Shown here: piece by piece, positions 1-4,586 of the stretch
Position numbering within the stretch: position 1 is the first letter of the stretch
Layout: each line of letters begins with the position of its first letter
From: Verrucomicrobiota bacterium
GTDB lineage: Bacteria > Verrucomicrobiota > Verrucomicrobiia > Opitutales > UBA2995
Direction of reading: 5' to 3'
NCBI GenBank assembly: GCA_027297085.1
Contig: JAPUIL010000149.1
Coordinates: forward strand, 1-5,733
DNA: 5,733 bases
Notes under the pieces: model-generated
Told to the model about the DNA's origin: nothing
Databases searched by the model: none
What the model saw: only the letters and a program-made list of their open reading frames with translations
Made by a program: the position numbers and the translations under genes

Positions 1-1
1 C

Positions 2-226
2 ACAGACGGTCTCGATTACTACAGCGGTATTGTTTACGAATCTCCGCCCATGTATTGGTGGCCCCACACCTTCGCGAGTACGCTGCAGGCGTGTATCGAT
101 CAAGGCCTTACAATTAATCATATCGAGGAATTCGAACACGATATCAGTAATAACTGGCCAGAATTGGCAAAGGCCGAACTTCGAATTCCGCTCTGTTATC
201 AGTTAACAGCTAAAAAAGAATTGTAG
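2..226 (+). CDS. Class I SAM-dependent methyltransferase, C-terminal fragment (5' end outside window)
   Basis: Only the last 74 codons are present, open from the window edge to the TAG at 224-226, so the SAM-binding motifs lie upstream and cannot be checked. What is visible fits the C-terminal strands of small-molecule methyltransferases of the Methyltransf_11/12/25 type. The peptide has PPMYWWPHTFASTLQACIDQ, then GLTINHIEEF, then an acidic stretch, then IPLCYQLTAKK. In this family the pattern 'helix, aGf.i..leE, then iPl.y.l.a.K' forms the last two antiparallel beta strands of the Rossmann-like core. The substrate is unknown and no neighbour on this side helps. The stop codon lies inside a REP-like palindrome, so the final residues may have been altered by that repeat. 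A strong terminator follows at 263-298. The call rests on the C-terminal pattern alone. Confidence 0.72.
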   Translation, partial: TDGLDYYSGIVYESPPMYWWPHTFASTLQACIDQGLTINHIEEFEHDISNNWPELAKAELRIPLCYQLTAKKEL

Positions 227-246
227 GAGGGGCTTTACGCCCCGAT
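223..246 (+). repeat. REP-like palindromic element (GTAGGA-headed), copy 1
   Basis: The sequence is GTAGGA, a perfect 5-bp stem GGGGC (229-233) / GCCCC (239-243) with loop TTTAC, then GAT. The head GTAG followed by a short imperfect palindrome is the layout of REP elements mobilised by RAYT (REP-associated tyrosine) transposases. A matching element with a different but still self-complementary stem sits at 5711-5733 on the opposite strand. The TAG of the methyltransferase stop is part of the GTAG head. The hairpin could add weakly to termination, but no T-run directly follows it. The repeat call is inference from two good copies in 5.7 kb; no RAYT gene is in the window. Confidence 0.55.
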
Positions 247-262
247 TTCCCTTTAGTACCTT

Positions 263-298
263 ACTTTTCAAAAACAATCACGTTGAAAAGTTTTTTTT
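263..298 (+). terminator. Rho-independent terminator of the methyltransferase gene
   Basis: A perfect 9-bp stem, ACTTTTCAA (263-271) / TTGAAAAGT (283-291), has an 11-nt loop and runs directly into eight T (291-298). The stem is A/T-rich, so it is weaker than a GC stem, but the uninterrupted T tract is convincing. Read on the minus strand the hairpin is not followed by a T-run, so it should act only on + transcripts. Confidence 0.7.
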
Positions 299-303
299 CA
301 GAG

Positions 304-330
304 GGTAGGGCTGCCTCGCCGAGGCGACCG
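304..330 (+). repeat. Second palindromic repeat family, copy 1
   Basis: The element starts GGTAGG and contains the perfect hairpin GCCTC (313-317), loop GCC, GAGGC (321-325), ending GACCG. The reverse complement of 4552-4578 aligns to it without gaps at 19 of 27 positions (GGTAGG head, CTCGCC core, CCG end). One stem pair differs in a compensating way: C314-G324 here and G-C in the other copy. This suggests a dispersed palindromic family distinct from the GTAGGA-headed one. It lies between the methyltransferase terminator and the end of the DUF4197 gene and has no T tract on either strand, so it is unlikely to be a plain terminator. Confidence 0.4.
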
Positions 331-340
331 CTGATTCAGT

Positions 341-389
341 GTAGGAGAAGGACTTAACTTATATTCTCACTACCCGATTCTCGCTCCTA
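341..389. repeat. Nested degenerate dyads with GTAGGAG head
   Basis: The block begins with GTAGGAG (341-347), the same head as the REP-like elements at the window ends, and closes with CTCCTA (384-389), an inverted match to TAGGAG at 342-347. Inside, GTAGGAGAA (341-349) can also pair with TTCTC-A-CTAC (364-373) with one bulged base. A second TTCTC at 378-382 offers an alternative partner. It may be a decayed pair of REP elements in head-to-head orientation, or the terminator region of the minus-strand DUF4197 gene, which ends at 392. There is no T tract, so the repeat reading is preferred, weakly. Confidence 0.3.
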
Positions 390-391
390 AA

Positions 392-1180
392 TTATTGCGC
401 GGCAGCCATCACTTTTTTGAACAGGTCGGCTGAGCGACCTTTGGGATCTTGACGGAAAAGTTTTTCCTGGTTGGCCATGATGTCGAAAAACTTGCTCATA
501 ATTTCATCGGTCAAATAGCCTTCAACATCGAAATCGGTGGGGATACTTACTCCAGTTGCCGCAGAGACTTTGCCGAGTAATCCTCCTGTATCTTTTGGGA
601 GTGCTCCTTTTATTTTTTCAAACCACTCATCAGCCTGAGTATCCTTGATGGCATCCTTAACGAACGGAATCAGGTTCTGTTTCAGTTTAGAATTAGCTGT
701 CGATTCAAGATAACGGGTCATAGAGTCGTCTCCACCTTTGATAACCTTTTCAACGTCTGCGATATTTATAGATCCGATAGTTTTGGCCAGCGAGTCCTTG
801 TATCCGGACAAAGCACTGACGGTTGAACCGTTGAGTGATGAGGCAAAGCCTTTGAACAGGTCTGACTTCCCGGCAGATTCCAATGCATCCTGCACTTTTT
901 CCAAACTGTCGGGAATCTGAATCGCCTTTTGGTTTTTAGCCAGATTGGTTATCTCAGATACCGTATTTTTTGAAATAGTCTGTATGGCATCTACCACGGC
1001 GGACTTCATATTCTCCATGGTCGGCTCGCTGGAGCTAGGCGCTGGCGCATCGGATGAAGCCGGGGCCGAGCTGGCAGAGTCCTTAGAACCACCGCAGCCT
1101 TGGACTATTAGGCTTATTGCAATTAGGACCAGTAATGAAGTGCTTATGGATTTCCAGGAGGTTGTTTTAATTTTTTTCAT
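392..1180 (-). CDS. DUF4197 family lipoprotein
   Basis: A 262-residue protein of unknown function, probably anchored to a membrane by lipid. Residues 1-29 form a lipoprotein signal: basic MKKIK, a hydrophobic stretch from about 16 to 26, and the lipobox IVQGC with the lipidated cysteine at 29. A low-complexity Ser/Ala/Pro linker follows to about residue 53. The rest matches the DUF4197 pattern. IPDSLEKVQDALESAG lies near 89-104, GGDDSMTRYL at 149-158, and FVKDAI at 173-178. Near the C-terminus come GYLTDEIMSKFF (221-232), then EKLFRQDPKGR and DLFKKV. The length suits the family, with the linker as an extra. The ATG at 1178-1180 precedes the signal peptide directly, and no Shine-Dalgarno sequence is visible in front of it. 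The gene follows the sulfatase on the same strand after a gap of 77 bp, so co-transcription is possible; I see no convincing promoter in that gap. Nothing in the context indicates a link to glycan use. Confidence 0.85.
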   Translation of the reverse strand: MKKIKTTSWKSISTSLLVLIAISLIVQGCGGSKDSASSAPASSDAPAPSSSEPTMENMKSAVVDAIQTISKNTVSEITNLAKNQKAIQIPDSLEKVQDALESAGKSDLFKGFASSLNGSTVSALSGYKDSLAKTIGSINIADVEKVIKGGDDSMTRYLESTANSKLKQNLIPFVKDAIKDTQADEWFEKIKGALPKDTGGLLGKVSAATGVSIPTDFDVEGYLTDEIMSKFFDIMANQEKLFRQDPKGRSADLFKKVMAAAQ

Positions 1181-1257
1181 AATAAAGTTAATAGTGGAAT
1201 TCGGCTGCTAAGGTGGAGGTTTGTTGGAGACAAGTCAAAGGGTTCCAGGTTTCCTGA

Positions 1258-2811
1258 TTATTGATTTAAAATCGCATCAACCTCACAGCGAACCAGCCAG
1301 TCGGCGTGCAGGTCGAGAAGGTGTTTAACGACTTCTGGGTTTTGTTCCCCGAGCTCGTTAGTTTCGGTTCGATCCACGAAGGTGTCAAATAGCTCAATGG
1401 TTTTGCTACCGTCAGAAGAAACCAGTTTCCATTTGCCGTCGGTAACCGCCCAGCCTCTGGACCATTTCCAGAAAATGGGTTCCTTACGTGTTTCCGTGCT
1501 GCCTTGGAAAACCGGGTTGAGCGATACGCCCTGCATAGGGACTATGTTTTTTCCGTCGTAGGTTTTTGGATACGTGGCTCCTGTGATGTCTACCAGGGTC
1601 GCCATGATGTCGATGAAGTGCCCGCGAAACGTGCTGATTCGATTTGGCTTTCTAATGCCTTCAGGCCAGAAGGCTATAAGGGGAGTGCAGATGCCTCCTT
1701 CGTGACTGTTGTTTTTAAACAAACGGTAGGGTGTGTTGGATACATTGGCCCAATCGCGTCCCAAGGAAGCCCAGTAACCGAAGGAGCCAAGCGGGCCCGA
1801 TTTAACTTCGGCTTTTCGCTCAGCATCCTCCCCGGAGGAACCATTGTCTGATGCAAAAAGAATGAGGGTATTTTCCTCTTCGCCCATGGACTGTATCTTT
1901 TCGCGTATTCTACCTATGCTCTGGTCGACCCGATCAATCATGGCAGCATAAACGGCCATGCGTTTGATTTCCTTTTCTTTTTCCACAGGATCGACTTTGT
2001 CCCAAGGGACGTGGATGGGTTCGGAACGTGGAAATGTTTCGTCGATCAAGCCGATGGCCTTCTGTTTTTTGTAGCGGGCTTTAGCGATGGCTTGGTAACC
2101 CACGCGGTAATGGTCGATGTATTTGGCCACGTCCTCCGGCCAAGCGTGTAATGGATCGTGTGGCGCCTGATAAGAGAGATACATAAAATAGGGTTTTTCC
2201 TCGTGGCGGTAACGCTCCATGAATCCCAGTGCCCAATCAGTGTAGGCGTCGGTGGAATAGTAGTCCTTATTGGGAGGTGTATAGGGCTTAAGCACCTTTT
2301 CGTCGAACGCGTAAGTTCGCCAGGGTTTGCTCTCGGCTTTGTTACCGGGACGTGGTTCGCCTTTGCGCTGGTTCCCCGGATTCCAGTGATTACTGGCACC
2401 GTCGAGCAAGCCGTAGTAATGGTCAAATCCCCGGTCGAATGCGTTTTCCGTGCTGTGGTGTTTTCCCACCCAGAATGTCCGGTAGCCGGCCGTTCGGAGA
2501 ACTTCTCCTATGGTGACTGCATTTGTGTAGGGTCCAAACTTCCGATAATTTCCGTTTTGCTGCGCGTAAAGCCCCGTCATCAAACAGGACCGGGAAGGGA
2601 AACACTTTGAAGTGTTGTGAAACTGCGTAAATCTAAGGCCGTTTTCCGCCAGTTCATCCAAGTTCGGAGTGTGGACTTCGCCTCCATAGCAGCCAATATC
2701 TGACCAGCCCATGTCGTCGACTAATATCAGCAGGATGTTCGGTAGTTTTCCCGAAAGGGGCAGAACTATCAGGGTGCCAATGAGGAGTAGTATATGGTTT
2801 CTCAGATTCAT
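1258..2811 (-). CDS. Exported type I (formylglycine-dependent) sulfatase
   Basis: The enzyme hydrolyses a sulfate ester, probably on a polysaccharide or glycoside, outside the cytoplasm. Numbered from the ATG at 2809-2811 (517 residues), a Sec-type signal peptide spans about 1-21 with the hydrophobic run HILLLIGTLIVLPLSG. The mature protein opens with PNILLILVDDMGW, giving metal ligands D32 and D33. The sulfatase signature CFPSR lies at 70-74, with C70 the residue converted to formylglycine. K117 and H119 (VGKHH), H218 (APHDP), D322-N323 (SDNG), and K366 with HEGG (370-373) complete the usual active site. Size is normal for family S1. A longer frame exists from a TTG at 2856, but its extra 15 residues would bury the signal peptide, while GGAAA sits 8 bases before the ATG, so I chose the ATG. 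The maturase (formylglycine-generating enzyme or anSME) is not in the window. The YWASLGRDWANVSNTPYRLF segment recalls the S1_4 subfamily, a weak suggestion. Sulfatases in PVC bacteria commonly sit in sulfated-glycan loci. Confidence 0.93.
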   Translation of the reverse strand: MNLRNHILLLIGTLIVLPLSGKLPNILLILVDDMGWSDIGCYGGEVHTPNLDELAENGLRFTQFHNTSKCFPSRSCLMTGLYAQQNGNYRKFGPYTNAVTIGEVLRTAGYRTFWVGKHHSTENAFDRGFDHYYGLLDGASNHWNPGNQRKGEPRPGNKAESKPWRTYAFDEKVLKPYTPPNKDYYSTDAYTDWALGFMERYRHEEKPYFMYLSYQAPHDPLHAWPEDVAKYIDHYRVGYQAIAKARYKKQKAIGLIDETFPRSEPIHVPWDKVDPVEKEKEIKRMAVYAAMIDRVDQSIGRIREKIQSMGEEENTLILFASDNGSSGEDAERKAEVKSGPLGSFGYWASLGRDWANVSNTPYRLFKNNSHEGGICTPLIAFWPEGIRKPNRISTFRGHFIDIMATLVDITGATYPKTYDGKNIVPMQGVSLNPVFQGSTETRKEPIFWKWSRGWAVTDGKWKLVSSDGSKTIELFDTFVDRTETNELGEQNPEVVKHLLDLHADWLVRCEVDAILNQ

Positions 2812-2840
2812 AAAGTTTCCAAAGGGTTGTTCAGTAGTCT

Positions 2841-2873
2841 GTCGTTTTACAAACAATGCTGTCTATTTTACAA
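2841..2873. promoter_or_regulatory. Direct repeat GTC-n-TTTTACAA at 21-bp pitch upstream of the sulfatase
   Basis: GTCGTTTTACAA (2841-2852) and GTCTATTTTACAA (2861-2873) are near-identical and point the same way. Their shared TTTTACAA cores start at 2845 and 2866, 21 bp apart, close to two helical turns, so both would face the same side of DNA. They lie 30 to 62 bp before the sulfatase ATG. This is the geometry of a tandem activator or repressor site. On the minus strand the distal copy also gives TAAAAT (2865-2870), a possible -10 box; TTGAGC (2890-2895) is a weak -35 at a long 19-bp spacing. The binding protein is unknown. Confidence 0.4.
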
Positions 2874-3012
2874 GCTTCATGCGGCTGTTGCTCAAACGCC
2901 AGAAATTGTAATCTGGCGAATACTGGATACGTGAGTCGTTGGTATTGCCACCAAGCGCGCCTCCGGAACCACTAAAAATCAAATAAACACCCTTCGGGCA
3001 ACAGCCTCTCAT
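2863..3012 (-). CDS. Possible small ORF or gene remnant of 49 codons, unrecognised
   Basis: An ATG at 3010-3012 opens a 49-codon frame ending at TAG 2863-2865, on the sulfatase strand and 51 bp before its ATG. The frame is in fact open from 3048, giving 61 stop-free codons. The peptide starts MRGCCPKGVYLIFSGS, continues with a Gly-rich GGALGGNTND, and ends with SPDYNFWRLSNSRMKLVK. Its aromatic and polar mix looks more protein-like than most shadows, but I recognise no family and see no Shine-Dalgarno site. The same bases carry several stem-loops and a candidate promoter for the + strand gene, and a second frame on the minus strand is open over its upstream half. It could be a real small protein, the relic of a larger gene, or chance within a structured regulatory region. 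I favour the last two. Confidence 0.2.
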   Translation of the reverse strand: MRGCCPKGVYLIFSGSGGALGGNTNDSRIQYSPDYNFWRLSNSRMKLVK

Positions 3013-3050
3013 ACCTTGACCCCAAGGCCAGAACTTTAAAGAATTGTTCT
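2890..3050. other. Cluster of perfect short stem-loops in the divergent region
   Basis: Four perfect dyads of at least 5 bp follow one another: CGCCAGA/TCTGGCG (2897-2903 / 2912-2918, 8-nt loop), TTGGT/ACCAA (2939-2943 / 2950-2954), CCTTG/CAAGG (3014-3018 / 3023-3027) and AGAAC/GTTCT (3030-3034 / 3046-3050). The last has the palindrome CTTTAAAG inside it. A small CCC-TTC-GGG (2990-2998) lies between. The 7-bp dyad is the only one clearly above chance; the row of them is what draws attention. It could be operators, a structured RNA, or a dispersed repeat. No known riboswitch or RNA family is recognised. Confidence 0.35.
3016..3044 (+). promoter_or_regulatory. Candidate sigma-70 promoter of the oxidoreductase gene
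   Basis: TTGACC (3016-3021) matches the -35 consensus at five of six positions. With a 17-bp spacer, AAGAAT (3039-3044) matches the -10 at four of six. Transcription would start near 3050, giving a leader of about 15 bases before the ATG at 3067. The -35 box lies in the small hairpin 3014-3027, so a regulator could act there. Evidence is consensus matching only. Confidence 0.35.
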
Positions 3051-3066
3051 AAACCAATCGCTAATT

Positions 3067-4359
3067 ATGACAAAATCCTCTATTTCACGTAGAAACTTTA
3101 TTGCTAAATCTTCTGCCATTTCCGGTGCGGCTATGGTCGGAACCAAAATGTTTGCCTCTAATCATGGCTCTGGGAAAAAGGCCCTGCGTATTGGTTGGGT
3201 AGGAACAGGTAATCGTGGTACTAACGACATGATAAATTGTTTGAAGGCTGTACCTGAAGTAGAGCTGATCGCCGTGGCCGATTTGTTCCAAGACAAAGTG
3301 GACTATGCACTGAGTCGACTCAACGAAACTTACGCTGACAGGATTAAAGTCGATTCGTCGACTACCTATCTTGGGTTTGATGGCTATAGGAAAATCCTGG
3401 AAATGGATGAAGTGGATGTCGTTTTCTTTACCACACCACCCGGTTTTCGTCCCCAGCACTTTACCGATGCGGCGGAAGCGGGGAAGCACATTTATCTGGA
3501 AAAACCCGGAGCAGTAGATGCCAGTGGAGTTCGTTCCATACTCAAAACAACGGCGATTGCCAAAAAGAAGAACCTGTCTGTTACGGTGGGAATGCAGCAG
3601 CGGTTTTCCCCGCAATACATAGAATTTATAAAACGGGTTCAAGATGGCGCTATTGGCGATATCGTTCACGTGGGGGCCTATTGGTATGGTGTGATGAAAA
3701 ACTGGCACTGGGAACCTCGAAAACCAGAGTGGTCGGACCTTGAGTATCAGATTCGCACCTGGCCTCATTGGACCTGGTTGTCCGGTGATTGTTGTGTGGA
3801 ACAACTCTGCCACAACCTCGATATCAACAACTGGGTGCAAGGAGATGTTTCTCCGATCAGTTGTCGTGGCACGGGAGGCCGCGAAGTTCGCAAGGGACCC
3901 GATTACGGAAATATCTACGACCATTTTGCTTTCGACTATGTATATCCCAATAATGTGGTCGGCATGGGCATGAATTGTCAGATCGAAGGTGTCAGCCGCC
4001 GGGTAGAAAACCAGATAACCGGTACCAACGGCATGGCAACCGTTTCACGAAGCGGCGCCCAATTCAAAGGCTACTATGATTGGAAATACGATGGAGATCT
4101 AAATGGTGATATTCCGATGTATAAGGCCATGTATAAAGGGATCCTCGAAGAGAATCCGGTGAATATGGGGGAAATTTTGGCCAATGCCACCATGACTGGC
4201 ATTATTGGGCGCAATGCCGCCTATACTGGTCGGGCGCTCACTTGGAAATGGATCATGAACGGATCTAAAGAAGATCTGACCCCCGGGAATGCCTTGTCTT
4301 TTGATACATCCTTTCCGGCTGATGCTCCTCCTGTTCCTGGTGTATCGGTCCCGGTTTAA
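3067..4359 (+). CDS. Tat-exported Gfo/Idh/MocA family oxidoreductase
   Basis: An NAD(P)-dependent sugar oxidoreductase of 430 residues, probably periplasmic. The N-terminus carries a twin-arginine signal, SRRNFIAK at 7-14, followed by a mild hydrophobic stretch to about residue 30. Export of the folded protein with bound cofactor fits Zymomonas glucose-fructose oxidoreductase, the classic periplasmic member. The Rossmann motif GTGNRG is at 46-51, with an acidic D72 after the second strand (AVADLF). EKP at 145-147 provides the family's catalytic lysine, K146. In the C-terminal domain, GDCCVEQLCHNLDINNW (240-256) replaces the usual GGGxxxDxGxH region and supplies H249. The ending AYTGRALTWKWIMNGSKEDL is typical of the large Bacteroidetes/PVC subgroup. 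The GH109 glycosidase branch is unlikely, since its characteristic histidine motif is absent. No Shine-Dalgarno site is seen before the ATG, and a terminator follows at 4371. The substrate is unknown. It is divergent from the sulfatase and convergent with another Tat-exported sugar enzyme. Confidence 0.9.
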   Translation: MTKSSISRRNFIAKSSAISGAAMVGTKMFASNHGSGKKALRIGWVGTGNRGTNDMINCLKAVPEVELIAVADLFQDKVDYALSRLNETYADRIKVDSSTTYLGFDGYRKILEMDEVDVVFFTTPPGFRPQHFTDAAEAGKHIYLEKPGAVDASGVRSILKTTAIAKKKNLSVTVGMQQRFSPQYIEFIKRVQDGAIGDIVHVGAYWYGVMKNWHWEPRKPEWSDLEYQIRTWPHWTWLSGDCCVEQLCHNLDINNWVQGDVSPISCRGTGGREVRKGPDYGNIYDHFAFDYVYPNNVVGMGMNCQIEGVSRRVENQITGTNGMATVSRSGAQFKGYYDWKYDGDLNGDIPMYKAMYKGILEENPVNMGEILANATMTGIIGRNAAYTGRALTWKWIMNGSKEDLTPGNALSFDTSFPADAPPVPGVSVPV

Positions 4360-4370
4360 AACGAAAAGAA

Positions 4371-4413
4371 TGGAACTATATCGACGCTGATACCCCGGAT
4401 AGTTCCAGATTTT
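4371..4413 (+). terminator. Probable terminator of the oxidoreductase gene
   Basis: A perfect 9-bp stem, TGGAACTAT (4371-4379) / ATAGTTCCA (4399-4407), starts 11 bases after the TAA. It encloses a 19-nt loop and is followed by GATTTT. The loop is long and the T tract short, so termination may be modest. Position right after the stop codon supports the call. Confidence 0.5.
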
Positions 4414-4477
4414 CCTACCGAGTTTGTGCCTAGAATTTCGGAGGACAGACAGCGTGGTCGGATGTAGCGATGGTAAT

Positions 4478-4578
4478 GTAGGATTGATCTCCGACGTGTC
4501 TGGCGAAGCTGCCCTGTGAAGAGGAAGCGGCCCGTTAGGGTTTGGTTATCTCGGACGGCTTGGCGAGCTGAACCTACC
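4478..4578. repeat. Degenerate palindromic repeat unit bounded by inverted GTAGG
   Basis: The unit opens with GTAGGA (4478-4483) and closes with CCTACC (4573-4578). It holds two direct copies of one motif: 4487-4511 (ATCTC-C-GACG-TGTC-TGGCGA-A-GCTG) and 4548-4570 (ATCTC-G-GACG-GCT-TGGCGA-GCTG), which share 19 aligned bases. The second copy, read on the minus strand together with its CCTACC, matches the repeat at 304-330. The stretch fills the gap between the two convergent genes. The only stem-loops here are weak ones such as GCTTGGCGAGC. No gene is seen in it. It may also weakly terminate the minus-strand gene, but has no T tract. Confidence 0.4.
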
Positions 4579-4586
4579 ACAAGTTA

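Noticed and set aside
1233..1238. TTGACT on the minus strand as a -35 box for the DUF4197 gene
   Set aside because: No acceptable -10 box occurs at 16-18 bp; the nearest A/T-rich hexamer is far too distant.
2812..2856. Upstream extension of the sulfatase from a TTG start at 2854-2856
   Set aside because: The added 15 residues (FVKRQTTEQPF...) precede a good signal peptide that begins at the ATG 2809-2811, and GGAAA sits just before that ATG.
3085..3924. Long minus-strand frame (279 codons) inside the oxidoreductase gene
   Set aside because: It is antisense to a clear Gfo/Idh/MocA gene and its translation shows no family pattern, signal or domain.
3067..4359. GH109-type glycosidase assignment for the Tat-exported oxidoreductase-fold protein
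   Set aside because: The GH109 histidine-containing motif is not present; the protein instead has the EKP and EQLCHNLD pattern of ordinary Gfo/Idh/MocA enzymes.
4356..4580. Minus-strand frame of 74 codons in the convergent intergenic region
   Set aside because: The translation is low in structure-like pattern, overlaps the terminator and the repeat unit, and has no start signal.
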